Of a stretch of DNA of 64,000 nt, positions 33,560 through 44,679 are shown in pieces; position 1 is the stretch's first letter; every line of letters begins with the position of its first letter. The position numbers were made by a program, and so were the translations under genes. The notes beneath the pieces are model-generated. The model saw only the letters and a program-made list of their open reading frames with translations, was not told the DNA's origin and did not search any database. The DNA is taken from contig NZ_CP016448.1 in the NCBI RefSeq assembly GCF_001713355.1, positions 3,410,001-3,474,000 on the forward strand, in the 5' to 3' direction. The DNA comes from Methyloversatilis sp. RAC08 (GTDB lineage Bacteria; Pseudomonadota; Gammaproteobacteria; Burkholderiales; Rhodocyclaceae).

Positions 33560-34641
33560 CCGCCGACGCGCTCCCGCTGGATCAGCCAGCGACCATCACG
33601 GCTCACCAGCAAGAGCGTCTTGGTGGTGGAGCTTTTCAGGCCGACGGCCTTGTAGTGCTGGCGGAAGCTCGCCTTGACGCGATCGGCGCCGTCTCGGCTG
33701 ACCTGCACGTTCTCGACGCGTACCTCGATCGCGCCAGGTTTGTCGATGCGTGCCCGGCGTTCGGCCTCCCACGCCTTGCGCGATTTCTTGCCGGGAACTT
33801 CGAAAGAGCTGTCGTAGTGCGCGAGGTAGGCGTTCACGTCCTTGCGCGCCCAGGCGGCGGCCCAGCCCTCGACAGTTCGTGTGATGTCGGCCACCGGCAG
33901 GCCGGCAGCGCCGTCGGCCGGTGAAATCGCAGCCGCAGCGGACGGGGGTGCTGCCGGTGTTTCCGTTGCCGTTGCAGCGGGCGGTGCGGTCTTTGCGGGT
34001 TCCGGCGGCTTGGGCGGGGTAACGGCGACCGGCGGCGTGACCGCTGCGACAGTCGCCGGCGGAGTTGCCGCCAGCGTGCTCGTGGACCCCGGTTTGCTGC
34101 CGCTGCGCGGGGTGTTGCCCACCATTTCGCGGATCAGGTTCAGTTTGCTCTGCGCACCGATGTTCGAAGAATCGAGCTGCAGTGCCCGGTCGTAGGCCTG
34201 GGTCGCCATGCGGGCGTAGATGTCGCCCAGATTTTCGTGTGCGACCGCGTAGCTCGGGTGGGTGCGGATGGCCATCTCGAGCGCCGTCTTGGCCTTGTCG
34301 AACTGCTTCTGCTGAGCGTAGAGCACGGCCAGGTTGTTGTAGGGCTCCGGCAGTTCAGGGTAGTCCTCGGTCAGCTTCTGGAACACCGAAGTCGCTTCCG
34401 GTACGCGACCCAGTTCGGTCAGGATCAGTCCCTTGAAAAAACGGCCCTGCGGATCGCGTGGCACCTTTGCAAGAAACAGGTCGATCTGTTCCAGCGCCTG
34501 CTGTGGCTGCTTTTGTCGCAGCAGCTTTTCGGCTTCCTGCACGCTGTTGGCGAAGGCCGGCTGGAGCGATACGCCGAGCATGATCAGGGCGGCTGCGAGG
34601 CGCGATGCGAGCGGCAGACGAAAACGTGTCGAAGAGGCCAT
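33556..34641 (-). CDS. TPR protein with C-terminal NTF2/Cds6-like domain
   Basis: This 361-residue exported protein begins with a signal peptide (LASRLAAALIMLGVSLQPAF, cleavage near ANS). It has about four tetratricopeptide repeats (residues 30-170; PYNNLAVLYAQQKQFDKAKT), a Pro/Thr/Ala-rich linker (about 190-245) and a C-terminal domain (VEGWAAAWARKDVNAYLAHY to the end) that matches that of the adjacent L,D-transpeptidase. It overlaps that gene by 4 nt. The pair probably works in the periplasm on peptidoglycan, with the TPR as scaffold. The exact role is unknown. Confidence 0.88.
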   Translation of the reverse strand: MASSTRFRLPLASRLAAALIMLGVSLQPAFANSVQEAEKLLRQKQPQQALEQIDLFLAKVPRDPQGRFFKGLILTELGRVPEATSVFQKLTEDYPELPEPYNNLAVLYAQQKQFDKAKTALEMAIRTHPSYAVAHENLGDIYARMATQAYDRALQLDSSNIGAQSKLNLIREMVGNTPRSGSKPGSTSTLAATPPATVAAVTPPVAVTPPKPPEPAKTAPPAATATETPAAPPSAAAAISPADGAAGLPVADITRTVEGWAAAWARKDVNAYLAHYDSSFEVPGKKSRKAWEAERRARIDKPGAIEVRVENVQVSRDGADRVKASFRQHYKAVGLKSSTTKTLLLVSRDGRWLIQRERVGG

Positions 34642-34792
34642 GTGTTAGACTTTTTGGCGTGAAACCGTCGTTTGACAGACCCGAATCTTATCAAGAAGGC
34701 GTGCCGACGTCCTGTTGTTGCGCCTGAATTCCGTACCGACCCGCCCGCGCGGTCTGCGCGTGCCCCAAGCACCCTCCGTTTGGCCCACACCA

Positions 34793-36174
34793 ATGCTCAA
34801 GATCTACAACACCATAGGCCGCGAAAAGCAGGCATTCCTTCCGATCGAGCCGGGTCGCGTGCGCATGTACGTGTGCGGCATGACGGTGTATGACTATTGC
34901 CATCTGGGGCATGCCCGTGTGATGGTGGTGTTCGACATGGTGGCACGCTGGCTGCGTGCATCGGACTATGCCGTGACCTATGTCCGCAACATCACCGACA
35001 TCGACGACAAGATCATCAAGCGGGCGGCCGAAAACGGCGAGTCGATGCGTGCGCTGACCGACCGCTTCATCGCGGCGATGCACGAGGATGCCGATGCGCT
35101 CGGCGTGCTGCGTCCCGATCACGAGCCGCGTGCGACCGAATTCGTGCCGCAGATGCAGTCGTTGATCGAGCGGCTGCAGGACAAGGGGCTGGCGTATCGC
35201 GCGGCGAGCGGCGACGTCAATTACAGCGTGCGCAAGTTCGATGGCTACGGAAAGCTGTCCGGCAAGTCGCTAGACGAATTGCGCGCCGGCGAACGCGTGG
35301 ATGTGATCGACGGCAAGCAGGACCCGCTGGATTTCGTGCTGTGGAAGCACGCCAAACCCGCGGAACCCGCCGACGCGAAATGGTCTTCGCCCTGGGGAGA
35401 CGGCCGGCCCGGCTGGCACATCGAATGTTCTGCGATGAGCTCACAGTTGCTGGGCGATCATTTCGACATCCACGGCGGTGGCGCCGACCTGCAGTTTCCG
35501 CACCACGAGAACGAGATTGCCCAGAGTGAGGGTGCGCATGGGCACACCTTCGTCAATTACTGGATGCACAACGGTTTCGTGCGTGTCGACGACGAGAAGA
35601 TGTCGAAGTCGCTGGGCAATTTCTTCACCATCCGCGAAGTGCTGAAGCAGTACGACCCCGAAGTGGTGCGTTTCTTCATCTTGGCGCGCGCACTACCGCA
35701 GCCCGCTCAATTACTCCGACGCCCATCTCGACGATGCCCGCGGCGCACTGAGCCGCCTGTACACGACGCTGAAGAACGTACCGGCCGGCCGATGCCCGTC
35801 CGGACTGGACAACGCCGGCCGGTCAGCGACTGCGCAATGCGATGGACGACGATTTCAATACGCCGGAAGCGATGGCCGTGCTGTTCGAACTGTCGAATGA
35901 CGCCAATCGCAGCGGCGACCCGGCCGTTTCGGGCGAACTGCGTGCGCTGGCCGGCGTGCTCGGTCTGCTGGAACGATCTGCGGAAGAGTTCCTCCAAGGA
36001 CGTGCGAAGGCAGGCGGACTGGACGATGCGCAGATCGATGCACTCATCGAACAGCGCATCGCAGCCAAGAAGGCGCGCGATTTTGCGACTGCCGACCGCG
36101 TACGGGACGAATTGAAGCAACAAGGCGTCATACTGGAAGACTCTGCCGCCGGTACCACCTGGCGACGGGCTTAG
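34793..36174 (+). pseudogene. cysS: Cysteinyl-tRNA synthetase CysS, with two apparent single-base frameshifts
   Basis: The protein starts [13 protein letters not shown] at ATG 34793. HIGH-type [11 protein letters not shown], zinc Cys in [11 protein letters not shown] and HIECSAMS, and [12 protein letters not shown] (KMSKS) are all intact. Near 35684 an extra G in TTGGCGCGCG shifts the frame (expected [15 protein letters not shown]). Near 35786 a second extra base in GGCCGGCC shifts it again (expected [20 protein letters not shown]). The remaining frame then runs to 36174 ([20 protein letters not shown]). Both shifts are single-base additions in GC-rich runs, and removing both gives a normal 459-residue enzyme. 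CysS is essential, so sequencing or assembly error is more likely than a real pseudogene. Confidence 0.9.
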
Positions 36175-36195
36175 CGGAATTTCACCGGGGGTAGG

Positions 36196-36924
36196 GTGCG
36201 CGCGATCACGATCAAGTCGGCCTGGCACGGCCACAGCGACTGCCAGAAATGCGGCGTGCGCCGCAGCGCACTGTTTGCCGATCTTGTCGAGTCCGATTTC
36301 GCGCTTCTGCACGACCAGATCGACGACTTCGATTACCCGTCCGGCGCAGTCATCTATCACGCAGGTGCGCACGGAGAGTGGCTGTTCACGGTGCGCAGCG
36401 GTGCAGTCAAGCTGGTGCGCTACGGGGCGGACGGCACCCAGCGCATCCTGCGCATCCTGGGTCGCGGTGACGTGTTCGGTCTCGAAGCACTGGTGAGTCC
36501 GGCCTATGACCACACCTCGATTGCGCTGTCACCGGTCGCGCTGTGCCGCATTCCGCGTGTGCTCGTCGAGCGGCTCAACCGGGATACGCCGCGCCTGCAG
36601 AAACCCCTGCTTGAACACTGGCATGCCGCGCTGGCTGAAGCTGACGCCTGGCTGGCCGAACTGACGGCAGGTCACGCCGACGTGAAAACCCGGGTCGTGC
36701 GCCTGCTGCTGCGCCTTGCCGATGATGTCGAACCGGGTCGGGCCATCCGACTGAGTCTGGAAGACATCGGCGCCATTCTCGGTGCTGCGCCGGAATCGGC
36801 AAGCCGCGCGCTCGGCATCCTGCGCCGCAGCAATCTTCTGTCCGACGCGCCTGACAGCCGCTACCACTGGCTGATCGATCGGGCGGGACTCAAAGCGCTC
36901 GTCGCACCACCCGCAGAGGACTGA
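36196..36924 (+). CDS. Crp/Fnr-family transcriptional regulator
   Basis: This 242-residue protein has an N-terminal DCQKCGVRRSALFADL, a cyclic-nucleotide-binding-type beta roll (GAVIYHAGAHGEWLFTVRSG and GRGDVFGLEAL), a dimerisation helix, and a C-terminal Crp-type winged helix (LSLEDIGAILGAAPESASRA). Only two of the N-terminal Cys residues of FNR are present (Cys16 and Cys19; the third is missing). One more Cys lies at about 117 (VALCRIP). So an FNR-type 4Fe-4S cluster is not certain. The start is GTG at 36196. It lies between cysS and pckG with its own frame; target unknown. Confidence 0.88.
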   Translation: MRAITIKSAWHGHSDCQKCGVRRSALFADLVESDFALLHDQIDDFDYPSGAVIYHAGAHGEWLFTVRSGAVKLVRYGADGTQRILRILGRGDVFGLEALVSPAYDHTSIALSPVALCRIPRVLVERLNRDTPRLQKPLLEHWHAALAEADAWLAELTAGHADVKTRVVRLLLRLADDVEPGRAIRLSLEDIGAILGAAPESASRALGILRRSNLLSDAPDSRYHWLIDRAGLKALVAPPAED

Positions 36925-36987
36925 TCCGCGCTGCGGCGCCGTCTGCCACACGCCTGCCGGCGCCAAGAGAATCGCAGCATTCGTGAT

Positions 36988-37006
36988 TCTTATAGCAGAC
37001 ATAAGA
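36988..37006. promoter_or_regulatory. Candidate operator palindrome upstream of pckG
   Basis: TCTTAT-N7-ATAAGA is a perfect 6-bp inverted repeat in an AT-rich patch, about 180 nt before the pckG ATG. The regulator that binds it is unknown; the preceding Crp/Fnr-family gene is one candidate, although the half-site differs from TTGAT. Confidence 0.45.
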
Positions 37007-37183
37007 TGCCGTTATCTATAAAGTGCGACCTCCGAAAGGAAGGCGCAGGTCACCCCGCCTGCGCCAGTACCTGTCCGATGCATGGGCCTACCCGGCCTGA
37101 TGCGGGTTTCGTTCAAACGGTTGAACCGGACGGTACGCGGCAGCTGCCGCGTACCGTCCAGTGTGGTTTATGGAGAGCGTCGC

Positions 37184-39049
37184 ATGAAAGTCGTCTTGTC
37201 GCCCGAGCAGATCCGCTCCGGCGAAATACCCGTTCCGGCATGGGTCAAGAGCCGCAAGCTGGTCACATGGGTCGCCGAAGTGGCGGCGCTCACCCAACCC
37301 GATGCCATCTTCTGGTGCGACGGTTCGGAAGAAGAGTACGACCGTCTGTGTGCCGACATGGTCGCATCGGGCACGATGAAGCGCCTCGATCCGGTCAAGC
37401 GCCCGAATTCCTATCTCGCACTGTCCGACCCGTCCGACGTCGCGCGCGTCGAAGACCGCACCTATATCTGCTCGGCGCGTGAGGAAGATGCCGGCCCGAC
37501 CAACAACTGGATGGCGCCGGCGCAGATGCGCGAAACGCTGACCGGCCTGTTCCGCGGCTGCATGCGCGGGCGCACGATGTACGTCGTGCCGTTCTCGATG
37601 GGCCCGCTCGGTTCGCACATTTCGCAGATCGGCATCGAACTGTCCGACTCGCCGTATGTGGCGGTCAACATGCGCATCATGACCCGCATGGGCAAGGCGG
37701 TGTACGACGTGCTGGGCAGCGACGGTGACTTCGTGCCCTGCGTGCACACGGTCGGCAAGCCGCTGGCGGCAGGTGAGAAGGATGTGCCGTGGCCGTGCAA
37801 CGCCACCAAATACATCGTTCATTACCCGGAAACGCGGGAAATCTGGAGTTTCGGCTCGGGTTACGGCGGCAACGCACTGCTCGGCAAGAAGTGCTTTGCA
37901 CTGCGCATCGCATCGACCATGGGCCGCGACCAGGGCTGGCTGGCCGAACACATGCTCATCCTCGGCGTGGAAAATCCGCAGGGTGAGAAGCACTACGTCG
38001 CGGCGGCTTTTCCGTCCGCCTGCGGCAAGACCAATTTCGCGATGCTGATTCCGCCCAAGGGTTTCGAGGGCTGGAAGGTCACCACCATCGGCGACGACAT
38101 TGCCTGGATCAAGCCTGGCAAGGACGGCCGTCTGTACGCGATCAACCCGGAAGCCGGCTACTTCGGCGTGGCACCGGGCACCAACCAGAACACCAACGCC
38201 AACTGCATGGCGTCGCTCGCGTCCGACACCATCTTCACCAATGTCGCGCTGACCGATGACGGCGACGTGTGGTGGGAAGGCATGACCAAGGAGCCGCCAG
38301 CGCACCTGATCGACTGGCAGGGCCGCGACTGGACGCCCGCCATCGCGAAGGAAACCGGTGCCAAGGCGGCGCATCCGAATGCGCGCTTCACGGTCGCGGC
38401 GACGCAGAACCCGGTCATCGACCCGGCCTGGGACAACCCGGCCGGCGTGCCGATCTCGGCCTTCATCTTCGGTGGCCGCCGGTCGACCACGGTGCCGCTG
38501 GTGACCGAGGCACGCAACTGGGTCGAGGGCGTCTACATGGCGGCCACGATGGGGTCGGAAACGACCGCCGCGGCGGCTGGCCAGCAGGGCGTGGTTCGGC
38601 GCGATCCGTTTGCGATGCTGCCGTTCTGCGGCTACAACATGAGCGACTACTTCAGTCACTGGCTCAAGCTCGGTCAGAGCATCGAAGCCAGCGGCCAGAC
38701 GCTGCCGCACATTTTCTGCGTGAACTGGTTCCGTACCGACGAGAACGGCAAGTTCGTGTGGCCGGGCTTCGGCGAGAACATGCGTGTGCTGAAGTGGATG
38801 CTCGACCGCGTGGCGGGCCAGGCGAACGGCATCGAGCACCTGTTCGGCACCACGCCGCGCTATGACGACCTGAGCTGGACCGGGGTCGATTTCAGCCGCG
38901 AACTGTTCGAACGCATCACCTCGATCGATCGCGCAGCCTGGCAGCAGGAGATCGAGCTGCACAACGAGCTGTTCTCGCGCCTGCAGAACCGTTTGCCGCC
39001 GGCCCTTTCTGCGGTCAAGGATCAGATCGAGAAAAAGCTGGTCGCGTGA
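37184..39049 (+). CDS. pckG: Phosphoenolpyruvate carboxykinase (GTP)
   Basis: This 621-residue enzyme converts oxaloacetate and GTP to phosphoenolpyruvate, the first step of gluconeogenesis. ATG 37184 has GGAGAG 7 nt upstream; the open frame continues further up but without such a signal. The GTP-type signature [17 protein letters not shown] (kinase-1a loop) lies near residue 280. [20 protein letters not shown] and the Mn/GTP-binding segments ([27 protein letters not shown]) are also present. The GTP-dependent form (not the ATP-dependent PckA) is typical of some betaproteobacteria. It ends with a strong bidirectional terminator shared with dnaJ. Confidence 0.97.
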   Translation: MKVVLSPEQIRSGEIPVPAWVKSRKLVTWVAEVAALTQPDAIFWCDGSEEEYDRLCADMVASGTMKRLDPVKRPNSYLALSDPSDVARVEDRTYICSAREEDAGPTNNWMAPAQMRETLTGLFRGCMRGRTMYVVPFSMGPLGSHISQIGIELSDSPYVAVNMRIMTRMGKAVYDVLGSDGDFVPCVHTVGKPLAAGEKDVPWPCNATKYIVHYPETREIWSFGSGYGGNALLGKKCFALRIASTMGRDQGWLAEHMLILGVENPQGEKHYVAAAFPSACGKTNFAMLIPPKGFEGWKVTTIGDDIAWIKPGKDGRLYAINPEAGYFGVAPGTNQNTNANCMASLASDTIFTNVALTDDGDVWWEGMTKEPPAHLIDWQGRDWTPAIAKETGAKAAHPNARFTVAATQNPVIDPAWDNPAGVPISAFIFGGRRSTTVPLVTEARNWVEGVYMAATMGSETTAAAAGQQGVVRRDPFAMLPFCGYNMSDYFSHWLKLGQSIEASGQTLPHIFCVNWFRTDENGKFVWPGFGENMRVLKWMLDRVAGQANGIEHLFGTTPRYDDLSWTGVDFSRELFERITSIDRAAWQQEIELHNELFSRLQNRLPPALSAVKDQIEKKLVA

Positions 39050-39076
39050 TCCGGGCCTCGCCTTGACGCGAGCAAA

Positions 39077-39109
39077 ATGAAAACGCCCGCATGACGCGGG
39101 CGTTTTCAT
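39077..39109. terminator. Bidirectional terminator between pckG and dnaJ
   Basis: A 14-bp perfect stem (ATGAAAACGCCCGC/GCGGGCGTTTTCAT) with a 5-nt loop has T-rich tails on both strands. It serves the convergent pckG and dnaJ transcripts. Confidence 0.9.
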
Positions 39110-39140
39110 TTCCGGCTGCCCGAAACGGCAGCGCCGGGGC

Positions 39141-40274
39141 TCAGCCGGCGAAGAAATTCTTCATCTTGTCCATCCACGACTTGGCGCGCGGGCTGTGGCT
39201 CGCTTCGTCGCTCAGGTTGATGTCGTCGAATTCCTTCAGCAGTTCGCGCTGCCGTGCCGTGAGGTTGACCGGCGTCTCGACCACCACGTGGCACATCAGA
39301 TCGCCCGGGGTGCTGCTGCGCACGCCCTTGATGCCCTTTCCGCGCAGGCGGAACACCTTGCCGGACTGGGTTTCCGACGGAATCTTGATCTTGGCGGCGC
39401 CCTCCAGCGTCGGAATCTCGATTTCGCCGCCCAGTGCCGCGGTGGCGAAGCCGATCGGCATTTCACAGTGCAGATCGTCACCTTCGCGCTGGAACACGCT
39501 GTGCGGCTTGATGTGGATCTGCACGTACAGATCGCCGGCCGGGCCGCCACCCTGGCCGTGTTCGCCTTCGCCAGCCAACCGGATGCGGTCGCCTTCGTCG
39601 ATGCCGGACGGAATCTTCACCTGCAGCGTCTTGCTCGACTTCACGCGACCTGCGCCATGGCAGGTGCCGCACGGGTCCTTCACCATTTTGCCGGTGCCGT
39701 GGCATTTCGGGCAGGTCTGCTGGATCGAGAAGAAGCCCTGCTGCATGCGCACTTGTCCCACGCCATTGCAGGTCGTGCAGGTGACCGGCTTGGTGCCCGG
39801 CTTCGCACCGGTGCCATCGCAGGTTCCGCATTCGTCCATGGTCGGAATGCGGATGCGCGTGTCGGTGCCGCGGGCCGCTTCTTCGAGCGTGATTTCCAGG
39901 TTGTAGCGCAGATCGGCACCGCGATAGACACCGCTGCGACCGCCGCCAGCGCGGCCGCGTCCGGCCGCATTGCCGAAGATTTCGCCGAAGATGTCGCCGA
40001 AGGCATCACCGAAACCGGGGCCTGCACCACCGCCGCCACCCATGTTGGGGTCGACACCGGCGTGGCCGTACTGGTCATAGGCGGCGCGCTTCTGCCCATC
40101 CGACAGGATTTCGTAAGCCTCCTTGGCTTCCTTGAACTTGTCTTCCGCTTCCTTGCTGTCCGGATTGCGGTCCGGGTGGTACTTCATCGCCAGCTTGCGG
40201 TAGGACTTCTTGATCTCGTCGTCGGATGCGTCCCGATTGACGCCGAGAATGTCGTAAAAATCGCGTTTTGCCAT
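39141..40274 (-). CDS. dnaJ: Chaperone protein DnaJ (Hsp40)
   Basis: This 377-residue co-chaperone has a J domain with HPD ([10 protein letters not shown], about residue 33), a Gly-rich linker ([16 protein letters not shown]), four CxxCxGxG zinc repeats ([41 protein letters not shown]) and the C-terminal substrate-binding domain. It stimulates the DnaK ATPase. It follows dnaK by 104 nt, with a hairpin in the spacer, in the normal grpE-dnaK-dnaJ order. Confidence 0.98.
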   Translation of the reverse strand: MAKRDFYDILGVNRDASDDEIKKSYRKLAMKYHPDRNPDSKEAEDKFKEAKEAYEILSDGQKRAAYDQYGHAGVDPNMGGGGGAGPGFGDAFGDIFGEIFGNAAGRGRAGGGRSGVYRGADLRYNLEITLEEAARGTDTRIRIPTMDECGTCDGTGAKPGTKPVTCTTCNGVGQVRMQQGFFSIQQTCPKCHGTGKMVKDPCGTCHGAGRVKSSKTLQVKIPSGIDEGDRIRLAGEGEHGQGGGPAGDLYVQIHIKPHSVFQREGDDLHCEMPIGFATAALGGEIEIPTLEGAAKIKIPSETQSGKVFRLRGKGIKGVRSSTPGDLMCHVVVETPVNLTARQRELLKEFDDINLSDEASHSPRAKSWMDKMKNFFAG

Positions 40275-40298
40275 TCGTTATCACCACAGATACGCCAA

Positions 40299-40337
40299 GG
40301 CACAGAGGAGCAGGGTGCGACCCTGCCTCTCTGTGCC
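40299..40337 (-). repeat. Long imperfect hairpin between dnaK and dnaJ
   Basis: GGCACAGAGGAGCAGGGT pairs with ACCCTGCCTCTCTGTGCC around a 3-nt loop with one mismatch pair. It may act as an mRNA stability or processing element that lowers dnaJ relative to dnaK. The CACAGAGG core resembles dispersed intergenic repeats found in some proteobacteria. Confidence 0.65.
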
Positions 40338-40378
40338 CCGGCGGTCAGGTCGCCATCGGCAACCGGAAGTCGCGCAGC

Positions 40379-42298
<1,920 letters not shown>

Positions 42299-42354
42299 GT
42301 TCGGGGTCCTCTATATATAAGTGTGTGTGTCGGGAGCGAATTGACCGCCTGGCG

Positions 42355-42384
42355 TGAAATGTGGGCGCATTCGCCCACATTTCA
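42355..42384 (-). repeat. Perfect 13-bp inverted repeat in grpE-dnaK spacer
   Basis: TGAAATGTGGGCG/CGCCCACATTTCA is a perfect stem with a 4-nt loop. On the minus strand the same DNA contains TTTCAAG read as CTTGAAA (42386-42380), followed after 14 nt by CCCACATT, a weak sigma-32 match. It may be an internal dnaK promoter, an RNA hairpin, or both. Confidence 0.6.
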
Positions 42385-42393
42385 AGGGGTCTT

Positions 42394-42927
42394 TCAGCTG
42401 GCCGCCCTGGAAACGATCACGAGAGCAGGGCGCAGCACGCGTTCATGCAGCAGATAACCTTTCTGCAGCACCTGGACCACGTGATTCGGCTCGCCTGGCG
42501 CCTCGATCTGGCTGATCGCCTGATGACGGTGCGGATCGAACTTCTCGCCCAGCGGATCGGTTTCCTCGATGCCCGCACCGCTGAAGGCCTGCTGCAGCTG
42601 CTTGAGCGTCAGTTCGACACCGGAGCGCAGCGTGGCCACGTCGGACGAGTGGTCGGCGAGCGCTGCCTCAAGGCTGTCCTTGACCGGCACCATGGCGTTG
42701 GCGAACTTTTCGGCGCCGAATTTGCCTGCCTTCAGCACATCCTCGGCTGCGCGGCGACGCATGTTTTCGGTTTCGGCCTTGGCGCGCAGCAAGGCGTCCT
42801 GCAGTTCGGCCACCTTCAGTTCGGCTGCGGCGAGCGCCTGGTCTGCAACGGGTGCCTGCGTGTCGGCGGCCGCTGCGGCATCGGCCGGCAACGTGTTCGG
42901 CAGGTCTTGCGGGGTCTGATCGGTCAT
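42394..42927 (-). CDS. grpE: Nucleotide exchange factor GrpE
   Basis: This 177-residue protein has an acidic Ala-rich N-terminus, a long coiled coil (LKVAELQDALLRAKAETENM, about 38-90) and the C-terminal beta domain with HQAISQIEAPGEPNHVVQVL and LLHERVLRPALVIVS. It releases ADP from DnaK and acts as a thermosensor. Its leftward transcript probably begins at the sigma-32 promoter 42961-42989 and continues into dnaK. Confidence 0.97.
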   Translation of the reverse strand: MTDQTPQDLPNTLPADAAAAADTQAPVADQALAAAELKVAELQDALLRAKAETENMRRRAAEDVLKAGKFGAEKFANAMVPVKDSLEAALADHSSDVATLRSGVELTLKQLQQAFSGAGIEETDPLGEKFDPHRHQAISQIEAPGEPNHVVQVLQKGYLLHERVLRPALVIVSRAAS

Positions 42928-42960
42928 GCAGCGATTTCCTCTGGCTTTCGGACCCGATGC

Positions 42961-42989
42961 ACTTGGGGCCGTCGTCGGGCGTTTTCAAG
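42961..42989 (-). promoter_or_regulatory. Sigma-32 heat-shock promoter of grpE
   Basis: On the minus strand CTTGAAA (42989-42983) and CCCCAAGT (42968-42961) are separated by 14 nt, closely matching the RpoH consensus. Transcription would begin about 25 nt before the grpE ATG. No CIRCE element is seen here. Confidence 0.82.
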
Positions 42990-43144
42990 CCCTGTCGATC
43001 CGCATGGTTCCTGCCCCGGGATCTGTTGCCATTAAGCCGCAGACCGCGCACCGGTTCAGGTCGGTACCGGGAAGTGCTTTTGTTCGTTTACGGCCGATGC
43101 CCTATCATTGCTGCTGTTCATGACGCCTCCATCGCACTGCAAGC

Positions 43145-44527
43145 ATGCTTGATCGCATCGGCAAATACAGGGTTATCCGGGAAATTGGCAAAGGCGCAAC
43201 GGCCACCGTATACCTATGCAAGGCCGATGACATCGAAGAGCTGGTCGCCGTGAAGCTGGTCGATTTCGGCGACAAGAACCGCGATCAGGGCAAATGGTCG
43301 CGCCGCATGCGCAAGCTGTTCCTGACCGAGGCGGCGATCGCCGCCAAGCTGAACCACCCGAACATCATCCGCATTTTCGACGCCCAGGTGGAAGAGGGGC
43401 GTGCCTATCTGGTGATGGAGTACATCGAGGGCGAAGCACTCGATCACTACTGCGAATTCAACAAGATGCTGCCGCTGCCGCGCGCCGTCAGCATCGTGTT
43501 CAAGTGCTGCATGGCGCTCGACTACGCATTCAAGCAGGGCGTCGTGCACCGCGACATCAAGCCGGCCAACATCCTGATCGGCGCCAACGACCTCGTGAAG
43601 GTGACCGATTTCGGGTTGGCGCTGAATGTCGCAAAGGAAAACGACAAGGATTCGACCTTCATCATGGGCGTGGGCTCGCCGGCCTACATGAGCCCGGAAC
43701 AGGTGAAGGGTTATCCGCTGAACCAGAAGACCGATCTGTATTCGCTCGGCGTGGTGCTGTTCCACCTGCTGACCGGGCGGCTGCCCTTCCGCGCCAAGCA
43801 TCCGGCCCAGCTCATCTACAAGATCATCAACGCCGATCCGCCATCCGCGTCGCAGTTGAATCCGGAAGTGCCCGAAGGCATGGACCGGGTGATCCGCAAG
43901 GCGCTCGAAAAGGATCTGTACTCGCGCTACAAGAACGGCGCCGAGTTCGCGAAGGATCTGTCGTCGGTACGCTTCAAGCTGCTCGACGACAACTACCGGC
44001 CCCCAGACACCACCCGTTTCACCATATTGCGCAAGATGGCTTTCTTCACCGAATTCGACGATGTCGAGGTGTGGGAGGTGCTGCGTTTTTCCGGCTGGCG
44101 CCAGTTTGCCGAGAACGCCGTGATGATGCGCGAAGGCGACACCGACAACCGCTTCGGCCTCATCGTGTCGGGGCAGGTCCAGGTCAGCGTCGGTGGCCGC
44201 CTGCTCGCCGAACTGGGTACCGGCGACGTGGTCGGCGAGATGGGCTATCTCGATCCGAAGCATGTCAGCCGGTCGGCCACGGTGATCGCCACCACCCAGA
44301 TCACCTTCCTCGAAATCAATCCGTCGGCGCTGACGCTCGCGTCCGAGGAATGTCTCGAACATTTCCGCGGCCAGCTGATCAGTACCGTCGTGCAGCGTCT
44401 GATCCGCGCCAATACCGCCCTCGCCGCCCAGGGCGAGGAAGTCATGCTGCCGACAGAGTCCGGTTTCTGCGTCGCTGGTGTGGGGCTTGATCTCGAACTG
44501 GCACCGGATCCGCCGCTCCGTCGCTGA
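43145..44527 (+). CDS. Serine/threonine protein kinase with cyclic-nucleotide-binding domain
   Basis: This 460-residue cytoplasmic protein joins a Hanks-type kinase (residues 5-275) to a cNMP-binding domain (about 295-415). The kinase has GKGATATVYLCK (Gly loop), VAVKL (Lys), VHRDIKPANIL (HRD), VTDFGLAL (DFG) and a SPEQ-type activation segment, so it should be active. The C-terminal domain keeps the Glu and Arg of the phosphate-binding cassette (GEMGYLDPKHVSRSATVIA), so cAMP or cGMP could regulate the kinase. There is no membrane segment. It is divergent from grpE, with 217 nt between the starts. Function is unknown; this fusion is uncommon in bacteria. Confidence 0.9.
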   Translation: MLDRIGKYRVIREIGKGATATVYLCKADDIEELVAVKLVDFGDKNRDQGKWSRRMRKLFLTEAAIAAKLNHPNIIRIFDAQVEEGRAYLVMEYIEGEALDHYCEFNKMLPLPRAVSIVFKCCMALDYAFKQGVVHRDIKPANILIGANDLVKVTDFGLALNVAKENDKDSTFIMGVGSPAYMSPEQVKGYPLNQKTDLYSLGVVLFHLLTGRLPFRAKHPAQLIYKIINADPPSASQLNPEVPEGMDRVIRKALEKDLYSRYKNGAEFAKDLSSVRFKLLDDNYRPPDTTRFTILRKMAFFTEFDDVEVWEVLRFSGWRQFAENAVMMREGDTDNRFGLIVSGQVQVSVGGRLLAELGTGDVVGEMGYLDPKHVSRSATVIATTQITFLEINPSALTLASEECLEHFRGQLISTVVQRLIRANTALAAQGEEVMLPTESGFCVAGVGLDLELAPDPPLRR

Positions 44528-44679
44528 ACGACGCCGCTTCGCGGTCCGGACCCACGTCACGACCTGTCTGTTTCATCGTGAAACGCAGCCGCTCAGGCCG
44601 CTAAAGTTTCGATCCTGCAGGCCGAAACTCTCCTCACAGGCACCCGGCCAACCCGGTGCTGATCGGAAGGAGACCGACC

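Noticed and set aside
37088-39109. A 673-codon minus-strand frame opposite pckG
   Set aside because: Antisense shadow of a conserved enzyme; composition is Arg/His/Val-rich without domains.
42301-42331. Short TA and GT repeats before dnaK as a phase-variable tract
   Set aside because: Only four to five units, in an untranslated leader of an essential gene; no support for slippage control.
42299-43144. CIRCE element for HrcA before grpE or dnaK
   Set aside because: No TTAGCACTC/GAGTGCTAA repeat was found; sigma-32 sequences explain the control.
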